DNA of 64,000 bases, taken from the NCBI RefSeq assembly GCF_902167145.1, contig NC_050096.1:184981825-185045824 (forward strand), read 5' to 3'. This DNA comes from Zea mays (Eukaryota > Streptophyta > Magnoliopsida > Poales > Poaceae). The notes beneath the pieces were generated by a model. It saw nothing but the letters and a program-made list of their open reading frames with translations, did not search any database and was not told where the DNA came from. Position numbers and translations under genes: made by a program. Of this stretch, positions 31,623 through 42,054 are shown in pieces; the first letter of the stretch is position 1; the number at the start of each line of letters is the position of its first letter.

Positions 31623-33875
31623 ATGGATCCTAAGGGAAAGGGGATGGTGGTCAACGACAAGGAGAAGGAGTCCCTCTTCAACGAGCCAAGGGACGACAAG
31701 CCCACTGACTCAGGTTCGAGTCATAAGAAGAGGGACGGGAAGAAGAAGAGGCGCATCAAGAAGATCATCTACTACGACAATGATGCATTATCTTCTTCAC
31801 CAAGGGACGACAACAACGACGACGACTCTTCGTCAAAGAAAAAGACAGTCAATCAAAATTATTCTTTTGATTATTCTCGTATTCCATACAATTCGAATGC
31901 ACATCTACTTTCTATTCCTCTTGGAAAACCTCCACACTTTGATGGAGAGGATTACTCATTTTGGAGCCATAAAATGCGTAGTCATCTATTTTCTCTCCAT
32001 CCGAGCATTTGGGAAATTGTGGAAAATGGGATGCATTTCGATAGTACGGATAACCCTGTGATTATTAATGAGCAAATCCACAAAAATGCCCAAGCTACTA
32101 CTGTGTTGTTAGCATCTCTTTGCAGGGGCGAGTATAATAAAGTGAGTGGCTTGGACAATGCCAAACAAATTTGGGATACCCTCAAGATATCACATGAGGG
32201 AAATGATGCCACTATGATCACAAAGATGGAACTAGTGGAAGGAGAGCTGGGGAGGTTCGCAATGATCAGGGGAGAGGAGCCAACTCAGACCTACAACAGG
32301 CTCAAGACCCTAGTCAACAAGATCCGAAGCTACGGAAGCACAAGATGGACGGATCATGATGTCGTCCGACTCATGCTAAGGTCATTTACTATAATTTACC
32401 CCCATCTTGTCAATCTTATTCGTGAAAACCCTAGGTACACCAAGATGACGCCCGAGGAGATCCTCGGAAAATTTGTGAACGGGCGCATGATGGTGAAGGA
32501 GGCTCGATACGTGGACGATGCACTAAATGGTACACTACCCGTCTATGAGCCACAACCCGTTGCTCTCAAAGCAACAAGCAGCAGGGAGGCGCTACCAAGC
32601 AAGGTGGCACAAGTGGAGGCTGCCGGGATAAATGAAGATGAGATGGCCCTCATTATCAAATGTTTCAAGACCGCGCTCAAAGGACGCAAGGAATACCCCA
32701 ACAAGAACAAAACAAAGGGAAAGCGCTCCTGCTTCAAATGCGGTAAGACTAGTCATTTCATAGCACAATGCCCCGATAACGATAATGACCAGGGACAAGA
32801 AAAGTACGGAAAGAAGGAGAAGAAGAAAAACTACAAGAAGGCAAAGGGCGAGGCACACCTTGGTAAGGAATGGGATTCTGATTGCTCCTCATCTGACTCC
32901 GACGATGAGGGACTGGCTGCCTCGGCCTTCGACAAGTCTTCACTCTTACCCAACAAACGCCATACTTGCCTTATGGCTAAGGAGAAGAAGGTACGTATTC
33001 GGGACACTCCCAAGTACACTTCCTCTAGTGATGAAGATTCTTCTGATGATGAAGTAGATTACTCTAGTTTATTTAAAGGTTTAGATAGAGCAAAAGTAGA
33101 GAAAATTAATGAATTAATTGATGCTCTAAATGAAAAAGATAGACTGCTAGAAAAGCAAGAGGACATTTTGTATGAGGAACATGACAAATTTGTTAGTGTA
33201 CAAAAGTCTCTTGCTTTAACTAAGAGAAATGAAATGCTTTCTTCTGAGTTATCTGCTTGCCATGAATCTATCTCTAGTTTAAAGATTTTAAACGATGATT
33301 TAAATGCTAGGCTAGAGGAAGTTAGTAAAATAAGTTCATGTGTAGAGCATGTTAGTATTTGTAATAGATGTAAGGACTTTGATGTTGATGCATGTGATGA
33401 ACATCTTATTTCTATTACTAAGTTGAATGGTGAGGTGGCAAGTCTTAATGCTCAACTTAAGACTTGCAAAAGTGATTTTGATAAATTAAAATTTGCTAGG
33501 GATGCCTACACTATTGGTAGACACCCCTCGATTAAGGATGGACTTGGTTTTCGAAGGGAAACCAAGAACTTAACAAGCCAAAAGGCTCCCGTTCTCAACA
33601 AGGAGAAAGGGAAGGCCCCTATGGCTAGTAGTCCTCAAAGGAACCATGCTTTTATTTATGATAGGAAAATTGCTAGTCGTTCTAATTGTAATAAGAGTTA
33701 TGTTCATACTGCTTATAATAATTCACATGCTATATTTGCCTCTAGCTCTACTTTTGTTCATGGTAAAAGTAGGCCTAGGAGAAATAATGTTGTGTCTCAT
33801 GTGCCTAGGAAAATGTTTAATGAACCTTCTATTGTTTTTCATGCTTTGCAACACTTCTTTTGTTCTTTTATGTAA
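31623..33875 (+). CDS. gag: Copia retrotransposon gag (750 aa in this frame)
   Basis: Structural protein of the particle. ATG at 31623 lies 51 bases after the LTR. Residues 1-90 are Lys/Ser/Asp-rich. The capsid core follows (LGKPPHFDGEDYSFW, ARATTVLLASL-like segment, GEEPTQTYNRLK). The zinc knuckle CFKCGKTSHFIAQC is near residue 370. An Asp/Ser-rich acidic stretch and a long coiled coil come next. Near 33830-33860 a one-base change moves the ancestral frame: the true C-terminus (TSFVLLCKNAKVV ... SWVPKTQA, ending at 34008) is in another frame. The last ~15 residues of this open frame are therefore not ancestral. Confidence 0.88.
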   Translation: MDPKGKGMVVNDKEKESLFNEPRDDKPTDSGSSHKKRDGKKKRRIKKIIYYDNDALSSSPRDDNNDDDSSSKKKTVNQNYSFDYSRIPYNSNAHLLSIPLGKPPHFDGEDYSFWSHKMRSHLFSLHPSIWEIVENGMHFDSTDNPVIINEQIHKNAQATTVLLASLCRGEYNKVSGLDNAKQIWDTLKISHEGNDATMITKMELVEGELGRFAMIRGEEPTQTYNRLKTLVNKIRSYGSTRWTDHDVVRLMLRSFTIIYPHLVNLIRENPRYTKMTPEEILGKFVNGRMMVKEARYVDDALNGTLPVYEPQPVALKATSSREALPSKVAQVEAAGINEDEMALIIKCFKTALKGRKEYPNKNKTKGKRSCFKCGKTSHFIAQCPDNDNDQGQEKYGKKEKKKNYKKAKGEAHLGKEWDSDCSSSDSDDEGLAASAFDKSSLLPNKRHTCLMAKEKKVRIRDTPKYTSSSDEDSSDDEVDYSSLFKGLDRAKVEKINELIDALNEKDRLLEKQEDILYEEHDKFVSVQKSLALTKRNEMLSSELSACHESISSLKILNDDLNARLEEVSKISSCVEHVSICNRCKDFDVDACDEHLISITKLNGEVASLNAQLKTCKSDFDKLKFARDAYTIGRHPSIKDGLGFRRETKNLTSQKAPVLNKEKGKAPMASSPQRNHAFIYDRKIASRSNCNKSYVHTAYNNSHAIFASSSTFVHGKSRPRRNNVVSHVPRKMFNEPSIVFHALQHFFCSFM

Positions 33876-34014
33876 GAATGCAAAAGTAGTTGCTAGGAAG
33901 TTGGGATCTAAATGCAAGGGAGATAAGACTTGCATATGGGTTCCAAAAACTATTTTGACTAACCTTGTAGGACCCAACAAGAGTTGGGTACCTAAAACCC
34001 AAGCGTAAATTGCC

Positions 34015-37000
34015 TTGCGGGTTTATGCATCTGGGGGCTCAAGCTGGATTATTGACAGCGGATGCACAAACCACATGACGGGGGAGAAGAAAATGTTCAC
34101 CTCCTATGTCAAGAACAAGGATTCCCAGGATGCGATTATCTTTGGAGACGGGAACCAAGTCAAGGTTAAAGGATTGGGAAAGATAGCCATTACATCTGAG
34201 CATTCTATCTCCAATGTGTTTTTAGTTGAATCGCTCGGGTACAACTTACTGTCTGTGAGTCAATTATGTAACATGGGCTATAATTGTTTATTCACAAATA
34301 TAGATGTATCCGTCTTTAGAAGGAGTGATGGTTCATTAGCATTTAAGGGTGTATTAGACGACAAACTCTATTTAGTAGATTTTTTGAAAGAGAATGCCGA
34401 TCTAGATGCATGCTTAATGGCTAAGACTAATATGGGCTGGCTTTGGCATCGCCGTCTAGAACATGTTGGGATGAAGAACCTTCATAAACTTCTAAAGGGA
34501 GATCATGTGTTAGGACTAACTGATGTCTGCTTTGAGAAAGACAGACCTTGTGCAGCATGTCAGGCAGGGAAACAGGTGGGAAGCACTCATCACAGCAAGA
34601 ATGTGATGACGACATCAAGACCACTGGAGCTTCTTCACATGGACCTCTTTGGACCCGTTGCCTACCTTAACATCGGAGGAAGTAAGTATGGTCTTATAAT
34701 TGTTGATGACTTTTCCCGCTTCACTTGGGTATTCTTTTTGCAGGACAAATCAGAAACCCAAGGGACCCAAAAGTGCTTTCTAAGGAGGGCTCAAAATGAG
34801 TTTGAGCTTAAGGTGAAAAAGATAAGGAGTGACAGTGGGTCCGAGTTCAAGAATCTACAACTTGAAGAATTTCTTGAGGAGGAAGGCATCAAGCACGAGT
34901 TCTCCGCTCCCTACACACCATAGCAAAACAGTGTGGTAGAGAGGAAGAACATGACGCTTATCGACATGGCGAGAACGATGCTTAGAGAGTTCAAGACGCC
35001 CGAGCGGTTTTGGTCGAAAGCTGTGAACACAGCTTGCCACGCTATAAACCGGCTATATCTGCATCGACTCCTCAAGAAAACCTCCTACAAACTCCTTACC
35101 GATAACAAACCCAATGTATCTTACTTTCATGTATTTGAGAGCAAATGCTACATTCTGGTGAAGAAAGGTAGACATTCTAAATTTGCTCCCAAGGCTGTAG
35201 AAGGGTTTTTACTAGGGTATGAATCAAATACAAAGGCGTATAGGGTCTTCAACAAATCATCAGGATTAGTTGAAGTCTCTAGCGACTTTGTATTTGATGA
35301 GACTGATGGCTCTCCAAGAGAGCAAGTTGATCTTGATGATATAGATGAAGATGAAGTTCCAGCGGCCGTAATACGCACGATGGCGATAGGTGATGTGCGA
35401 CCACAGGAATAACAAGAGCAAGATCAACCATCCTCCTCTACGGTGGTGCATCCCCCAACTCAAGATGATGGACAAGCACCTCAAGAAGAGGAGCGTGATA
35501 AAGGGGGAGCACAAGAAGAATAGGTTATGGAGGAAGAAGCACCACGGGTCCCTCCAACTCAAGTCCGAGTGTTGATCCAAAGAAATCACCCCGTCGATCA
35601 AATTCTGGGTGATATCAGCAAGGGAGTAACGACTCGCTCACGTTTAGCTAATTTTTGTGAGCATTACTCGTTTGTCTCTTCTATTGAGCCTTTCAGGGTA
35701 GAAGAGGCCTTGCAGGATCTGGACTGGGTGTTGGCCATGCAGGAATAGCTCAACAACTTCAAAAGAAATGAAGTTTGGAGCCTGGTGCCACGTCCAAAGC
35801 AAAACGTTGTGGGAACCAAGTGGGTGTTTCGCAACAAGCAAGACAAGCACGGGGTGGTGACAAGAAACAAGGCTCGACTTGTGGCAAAAGGTTATGCCCA
35901 AGTCGCAGGTTTGGATTTCGAGGAGACGTTTGCTCCTGTGGCTAGGCTAGTCAATTCGAATTTTGCTAGCCTATGCCGCTCACCACTCTTTCAGGCTATT
36001 TCAAATGGATGTGAAGAGCGCTTTCCTCAATGGGCCAATCAAGGAGGAGGTATACGTGGAACAACCCCCTGGCTTTGAGGATGATAGGTATCCCAACCAC
36101 GTGTATACGCTCTCTAAGGCGCTCTATGGACTTAAGCAAGCCCCAAGAGCATGGTATGAATGCTTAGAGATTTCTTAATTGCTAATGCTTTCAAGGTTGG
36201 GAAAGCCGATCCCACTCTTTTTACCAAGACTTGTGATGGTGATCTCTTTGTGTGCCAAATTTATGTCGATGACATAATATTTGGTTCTACTAACCAAAAG
36301 TCTTGTGAGGAGTTTAGCAGGGTGATGATGCAGAAATTCGAAATGTCGATGATGGGTGAGTTAACATACTTCCTTGGATTCCAAGTGAAGCAACTCAAGG
36401 ATGGTACCTTCATCTCCCAAATGAAGTACACTCAAGATCTTCTCAAGAGGTTTGGGATGAAGGACGCCAAGCCCGTGAAGACACCGATGGGAACCGACGG
36501 ACATGTCGACCTCAACAAAGGAGGTAAGTCCGTTGATCAAAAGGCATACCGGTCCATGATAGGTTCATTACTTTATTTATGTGCTAGTAGACCGGACATT
36601 ATGCTAAGTGTATGCATGTGTGCTAGATATCAATCCGACCCCAGGGAATGTCACCTTGTGGCCGTTAAGCGAATTCTTCGATATTTAGTTGCTACGTCGT
36701 GCTTCGGGTTCTGGTATCCAAAGGGGTCTACCTTTGACTTAATTGGATACGCAGACTCTGATTATGCCGGGTGCAAGGTTGATAGGAAGAGTACATCAGG
36801 GACGTGCCAATTTCTAGGAAGGTCCCTGGTGTCCTGGAGTTCCAAGAAACAGACATCCGTTGCCCTATCCACCGCTGAGGCCGAGTATGTTGCCGCAGGA
36901 CAGTGTTGCGCGCAACTACTTTGGATGAGGCAAACCCTCCGGGACTTAGGCTACAATCTGAGCAAAGTCCCACTCCTATGTGACAATGAGAGTGCAATCC

Positions 37001-37215
37001 ACTTGGCGGATAATTCTGTTGAACACAGCCGCACTAAGCATATAGACATCCGACATCACTTCCTAAGGGATCACCAGCAAAAGGGAGATATCGATATTTA
37101 TCACATTAGCACCGAGAACCAGCTAGCCGATATCTTCACCAAGCCGTTGGATGAGAAAACTTTTTGTAGGTTGCGAAGTGAGCTAAATGTCTTAGATTCG
37201 CGTAACCTGGATTAA
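34015..37215 (+). pseudogene. pol: Copia pol of the nested Ji-like element, several breaks
   Basis: Protease (SSWIIDSGCTNHM near 34045), integrase zinc finger (WHRRLEHVGMKNLH ... CAACQAGK), DDE core (MDLFGPVAY; RSDSGSEFKN, where the usual Asn after RSD is Ser), RT ([13 protein letters not shown] near 36260) and RNase H ending LRSELNVLDSRNLD at 37215. Breaks: TAG at 34921 (in PYTPQQN), TAA at 35410, TAG at 35521, TAG at 35746, and frame changes near 35950 and 36165. All domains are present and close to full length. Confidence 0.9.
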
Positions 37216-37837
37216 TCTATAGCATACATGTGTTCTATGCCTTTGATCATGTTACTTTAAGCATTTACATTAATCAACAAGTGAACTTGGACGACGAAAA
37301 GACTTCCACTGCACTCCGGTATTAGTGTATTTAATTCCAAGTTCATACTTATGCTCTCATTGCCTTTTTTGCTCTTAATTGACATTTTCGGTGAGGCAAT
37401 GGGGTAGAGGGCAAAAAAATGACCCCATTTTGGTGCTTAATGCCAAAGGGGGAGAAATTAAGGCCAAAGCAACTGGATCAGCCAACCACTTGAGAATTTT
37501 GAAAATAGTAGAGTTAGAATTTGTGATTTGTCCAAAATACTCTTATTGCAAAATTTGGTCTCTTATGGGGGAGAATTTTGATTACGGGAAAAATGGGGAG
37601 TTTTGGCACTTGATCATTTTTTCTCTTAGAATATCTCTCGACTTGCCCAAACAAGTGTGTTTGACTTAGAGATAGGAAAAAGAATTTGATTTGCAAAAAC
37701 AAACCAAGTGGTGGCAAAGAGTGATCCAAATATGCCAAATCTTTAGCGAAAACAATTTGGTCTTCAATTGCATTGATGTTGCACTTCATTTGGTTGCTTT
37801 TGGAGGTGTTGGCATAAATCACCAAAAAGGGGGAGAT
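37216..37837 (+). other. 3' untranslated region with multiple polypurine tracts
   Basis: AAAGGGGGAGAAATTAAGG near 37445, ATGGGGGAGAATTTT near 37566 and AAAAAGGGGGAGA at 37824-37836 just before the LTR. It is otherwise AT-rich and non-coding. Confidence 0.75.
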
Positions 37838-39071
37838 TGAAAGGGAAATGTGCCCTTGGGCCATTTCTATAAGTATTTTGGTGATTAGATGCCCAACACA
37901 TTAAATGAGTACTTATGTGCAAAATAAGTGAAGAATGCAAATCAAAGTGTAAGGTATGTTTCTAGACTTAGTATATTATTTTGGTATACTAATGTATTTG
38001 TCTAAGTGCTAGAAACAGGGCCAACAAAAGAAGAAAGCATCGGAAAAGACTTGGCTGTGAACAACCAAGTATCTGCTCGGGCCTGGCACACCGGACTGTC
38101 TGGTGGTGCACCAGACAGTGTCCGATGCACCAGGCTGGCCAGCGTTGAACTGGCTGCTCTCGAGAAAACGCAGAGGCGTACGACTATAATTCACCGGACT
38201 GTCCGGTGGTGCACCGGACTGTCCGGTGAGCCAATGGTCGCCAGCGCCAATGGTCGGCTACGCAATCCGCGGGCGACGCGTGGCCCGCAGCAACGGTCGG
38301 TTGGGCACACCGGACAGTGTCCGGTGCGCCAACCAACCCCGAGGACCAACGGTCGGATGCGCCAGATAAGGAAGGAGATCGCGCACCAGACAACCACAAT
38401 GACTGTCCGGTGCACCACCCGACAGAAGGCAAGTTTGGCTTTCCAAGTTGGCCTCCAACGGCTCCTAGCTGCCTTGGGACTATAAAAGGGACCCCTAGGC
38501 GCATGGAGGAGTACACCAAGCTTATAAGAAACATCCTAAGACATCTAGACTCCGCTTTCACGCAATTGGATCATCGTTCTTGAGATTTGAGCACTATTCG
38601 AGTTGTAAACTCCTCGCGCTGTGTTTGTGTGCTCACGTTCTCACTTGTGTGCGTTGTTGTGCTGCGGATTTGAGTCTTGTGTGTGTTGCTCTCCCCAACC
38701 TTACTCTGTGCTTTCTTTGTGATCTCAATTGTAAGGGCGAGAGACTCCAAATTGTGGAGATTCCTCGCAAATGGGAAACATACTCTAAAAGAAAAGACCG
38801 TGGTATTCAAGTTGATCATCGGATCACTTGAAAGGGGTTGAGTGCAACCCTCGTCCATTGGGACGCCACAACGTGGAAGTAGGCAAGTGTTACTTGGCCG
38901 AACCACGGGATAAAAATCGTGTGTCTCTTATGTTGCTATCTATGTGATTATTTGGTTCACAAGAACTCGCTTCAAAGCTACTTAGCCGTATTAACACTTT
39001 AAACTAAGTTTTGTGGCTATTAGTGTTTGATTTTACAGGATCACGTATTCACCCCCCTCTAGGTGCTCTCA
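37838..39071 (+). repeat. 3' LTR of the nested Ji-like element (1234 bp)
   Basis: Starts TGAAAGGGAAATGTGCCC and ends GGTGCTCTCA, followed by GTTGT. TATA box at 38481-38488. Differences from the 5' LTR include many substitutions and two losses of palindrome sequence near 38310 and 38400. Confidence 0.92.
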
Positions 39072-39076
39072 GTTGT

Positions 39077-39128
39077 GCATCTAATCACCAAAACAATAGA
39101 AATGGCCCAATGGCACATTTACCTTTCA
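39077..39128 (-). repeat. Outer end of the 5' LTR of the older Ji-like element
   Basis: Resumes GCATCTAATCACCAAAACAAT and ends ACCTTTCA, matching the end of the LTR at 15340-15392. Together with 29262-30304 it forms one LTR split by the nested element. Confidence 0.9.
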
Positions 39129-39133
39129 GTATG

Positions 39134-41450
39134 ATAACTTGATTGGGTGAAGATCTCGACGTTGATGATCCAAGGCTCTGAGTGAACGACTGCTCGCAAT
39201 CACTGCATCACTGCTTCGTTGGTATCACCCATGACACATGAGTGACCTCGCCATGAAGGCTTATCCATGCAAGCGCAATCAAGAACACAAGCAAGAACAA
39301 GAAGAACACAATCAAAACTGCATTGATCATGATGTGGGGTCTCACAAACCAATGAACGACGATATTGTTCGATGACATATATGATCTATGCAAAACCAAA
39401 ACCCTAATGTGGTGGAAGCTGCTGTTAAAATAGAGATTAGGGGCGTGCACAACCCCTGGAGGTAACCCTAATGGGTTCTAACATGATACACGACCCAACA
39501 GACAGTGTCACAACACCAAAACATAATCTGAGCGCTGACTTTGTTTCGATAATTCCCGTTGACTCCAGATGAATTTTAAGGTGGAACCAGTTGGGTTGGT
39601 TATATAATCTTCTTATCTTTCCAACCATGTCAAGTCCGACGCAATCGGAGTCCAGATGCGTCCTGAGCTTTCATTTTACTGCAGACTAGTCCTGGAACCC
39701 AAGATTGATTCGCAACCGAGTCGTACTTGATCTCCTTCCTTTTGTGGACGTCCTTGCTGCTCCTCCTTGACACCTTAGCCTTTCTCAAGTCCTTGATGGT
39801 CCTCTCCAAAGTTCCTAATCATTAAAACATCCATGACAGCAAGTGTAAGCTCTAAACTACAATTGACTAGGTCAGAACGAACCTGGAGATTCAACTTTCG
39901 TGCACGCGCTCGTGTTGTCGGTCCATGCATTGTTTTTATGGGAATGATGTCCTTATAATTAACCCCCACTTAAATTGGAGTCATCCTCGACTCAGGCGAT
40001 GGCCATGGGGTGGCCTAGCAACCCTAGGATGTACAAGTCCTTTAGGCCCAAAAACAGGCGTCACTGATTTCTGGCAGATTATGGACATCATCTTGCTATG
40101 ACAATTTTGATAAGCTCCAACTATATATTGATGTGGGACCAATTGGGTTAGAAATATTATCTGCTTAACTTTCCAACGGTATCTAGAACATCAAAAATGG
40201 AGTCCGTATGTAGTCTAGGCGCCCGTTTTCGCAAGACCCACTCCTATAGTCCGAACCGAATTCGCGAATAAACTGGACTTCAACTCCCCTTGAGCTTGGG
40301 ACCGTATTATTGATTGGACCTTGACCATATAGTTGATATCCATGTACTCATCATTCTCCCCTTCTTGGTTTTGAGTCGTCCTCAACTCAAAGTTGTTGGT
40401 GCCTGCAAAAGGTGTTGATGTAGTGCTTGATGTCGTCCAACCTTGCTCCCTTCTTGAAGTTGGCCCTGTTGTTGTAAAACATACAAAGAAGAACAAGTGG
40501 AACTCGATGTGATATGGTTAGCTTTAACACAACCCTCTAGTTGATCATATTGTTTCATGACAAAAGGAGGTTTCATGTTTGAACAAATATATACTCGATG
40601 CACCATATATTCTACTTTCTAATTATATCTTCCAATAACATGATATGTATGTTTAGATAACCATAGCAAATCAACACTAAAAGAAAGTTTCTCCTCTAAA
40701 TTATTTAGATTACATGGAACATCAAATTCAATATAGCCCAAACTATTTAAAAAGATAATAAGTTCAGCTCATCATGCACACTAGTTATAGAATTGAATGT
40801 TCTAAGTTCAGCACAATTACAGGATAGGAAGAAACAATATCAAGTTTGTGCTCAAGTTGTGGCATATAAGTAATAGAAGAATCATCACACAACTCTTTTT
40901 TATCACAAGAATTACTAGTACAATCATAATGCAATAAAGGAAACTCAAGTTTATTTGAAGGCATGACATCATTGGAAGAAACAAATCGTTCTCTCATAAG
41001 CATTTTCATATTAGCCCAAGTTTGTGGTTTATCAGATGGAGTTAATGACTCCCACCAAGATAAAGCAGAATGGGTCAAAACACTAGGGGCCTTTTTGTTC
41101 TTTTTCTGTTCACACATAAAATATTCTGAAAAAGACAATCTATCTTAGTTTCCCACTCGATATATTTTTTAGCATATATACCATCATAAGATGGAAAAAA
41201 ACATGGATAGAATCACCTGCAGAAGTTGTAGGGTGTGGTAGGTGAGTCTCCATCGTGTCCATCTGTTCAACAAGTCCTAAAACTCTCTTAAACCTTTCAG
41301 TGTTCATGTTGAGTGCATCATAACTCTCATCATGTCACGGAGCTTCGGATGAAATGTTCTTGTCATTGTTAGTACAAAATAGAAACAAAGAAACAAGCAA
41401 AAGGTGTGAATAAGTACCTGTTCTGCTCGAGACAATGTTGGAGCTTTAGA
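39134..41450 (-). mobile_element. Ty3/gypsy remnant with most of pol deleted
   Basis: Two coding remnants are visible on the minus strand. A gag piece at about 41200-40785 includes EYFMCEQKKNKK, ALSWWESL and TWANMKMLMRERF, the pattern of gypsy gag cores. A piece at about 39970-39775 includes MHGPTTRARARKLNLQV, the typical C-terminal tail of many plant gypsy pols. Between them protease, RT and integrase are missing. The remaining sequence to 39134 is probably 3' untranslated region or LTR; it contains no frame I recognise. It predates the Ji-like element, which inserted at its edge. Confidence 0.65.
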
Positions 41451-41458
41451 AAGGCTCA

Positions 41459-41461
<3 letters not shown>

Positions 41462-41505
<44 letters not shown>
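41462..41505. repeat. (AT)n microsatellite
   Basis: Uninterrupted AT dinucleotides, about 22 units. Likely length-variable between lines. Confidence 0.98.
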
Positions 41506-41509
<4 letters not shown>

Positions 41510-41860
41510 GACACACAATTCAGTAATAGATAGCAATGCTGAATAAGTGTCCAAAGTACTCGTCCTAGTTGCTGGCCTAGAGAATGTATTAGAACAGTTG
41601 AAGGAAGACACAAAGGAGGTAAAGGATCTAGGCATAGCAAGAAAACAAGATGGAAATAAGATGATTCATAGAGGTGCACAGATCAATGATGTTCTGTCTG
41701 TTGCTGACCTAGTTGTTTTTGAGCTGCTACCGGCACGAGTTTCCATGAGTTGCGGACTTGCGGTGTCATTAGTCCGAGGAAGAAGAATGGGTTGCACCCA
41801 GTTTTTGTTGGTCTCGTAAGTTGAGGCGGCGGCGGGTCCAGACAGAAAGAGCGCATTTTT
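41506..41860. other. Intergenic stretch 3' of SOS1
   Basis: A 90-codon open frame on the plus strand (41547-41819) has no features I recognise and is probably chance or an old transposon piece. No regulatory motif is clear. Confidence 0.4.
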
Positions 41861-41885
41861 CTTCCGCATCATTGTCTCTGTTTCT

Positions 41886-41895
41886 TTTATTTATT
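41886..41895 (-). terminator. Probable SOS1 polyadenylation signal
   Basis: Minus strand AATAAATAAA (two overlapping AATAAA), about 160 bases after the SOS1 stop. A second similar block lies at 41936-41945, about 110 bases after the stop. Either would give a short 3' untranslated region. Confidence 0.55.
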
Positions 41896-42054
41896 CGGTG
41901 ATCATGAAGAGAAAATATGGAACGCGGAAATGTGTTTTATTTATTTTGTTTACCACACCACACCACACCACACCACTGCGCCAAAGCTTCCCTGATACAA
42001 TACATACAGTACAATACAATACACGAGAAGAGAAGACCACATCCAGGCATCCAG

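Larger units (their letters stand above)
30305..39071 (+). mobile_element. Ty1-copia Sirevirus (Ji-like), full length, nested
   Basis: Complete element of 8767 bp with 5' LTR (30305-31572), primer site, gag, pol, polypurine tracts and 3' LTR (37838-39071). Target duplication GTTGT is exact on both sides (30300-30304 and 39072-39076). It entered the 5' LTR of a related element in the opposite orientation. Gag is mostly intact; pol has several stops and frame changes, so it is not autonomous now. Confidence 0.94.
13572..39128 (-). mobile_element. Ty1-copia Sirevirus (Ji-like), host of three later insertions
   Basis: The ends are TGAGAGCACC at 13572 and ...ACCTTTCA at 39128. The flanking five bases are GTATG on both sides (13567-13571 and 39129-39133), a perfect target duplication that fixes the outer limits. 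Without its own insertions the element would be about 9 kb. Order on the minus strand: 5' LTR (39128-39077 plus 30304-29262), gag (29212-26780), protease/integrase (26790-25785), RT/RNase H (18419-16201), 3' untranslated region with polypurine tract, 3' LTR (15392-13572). Later insertions are the hAT element, the Zeon-like element and a second copia element. Confidence 0.92.

Noticed and set aside
41304..41679. Proteins with long Tyr-Ile runs
   Set aside because: Translation of the (AT)n microsatellite.
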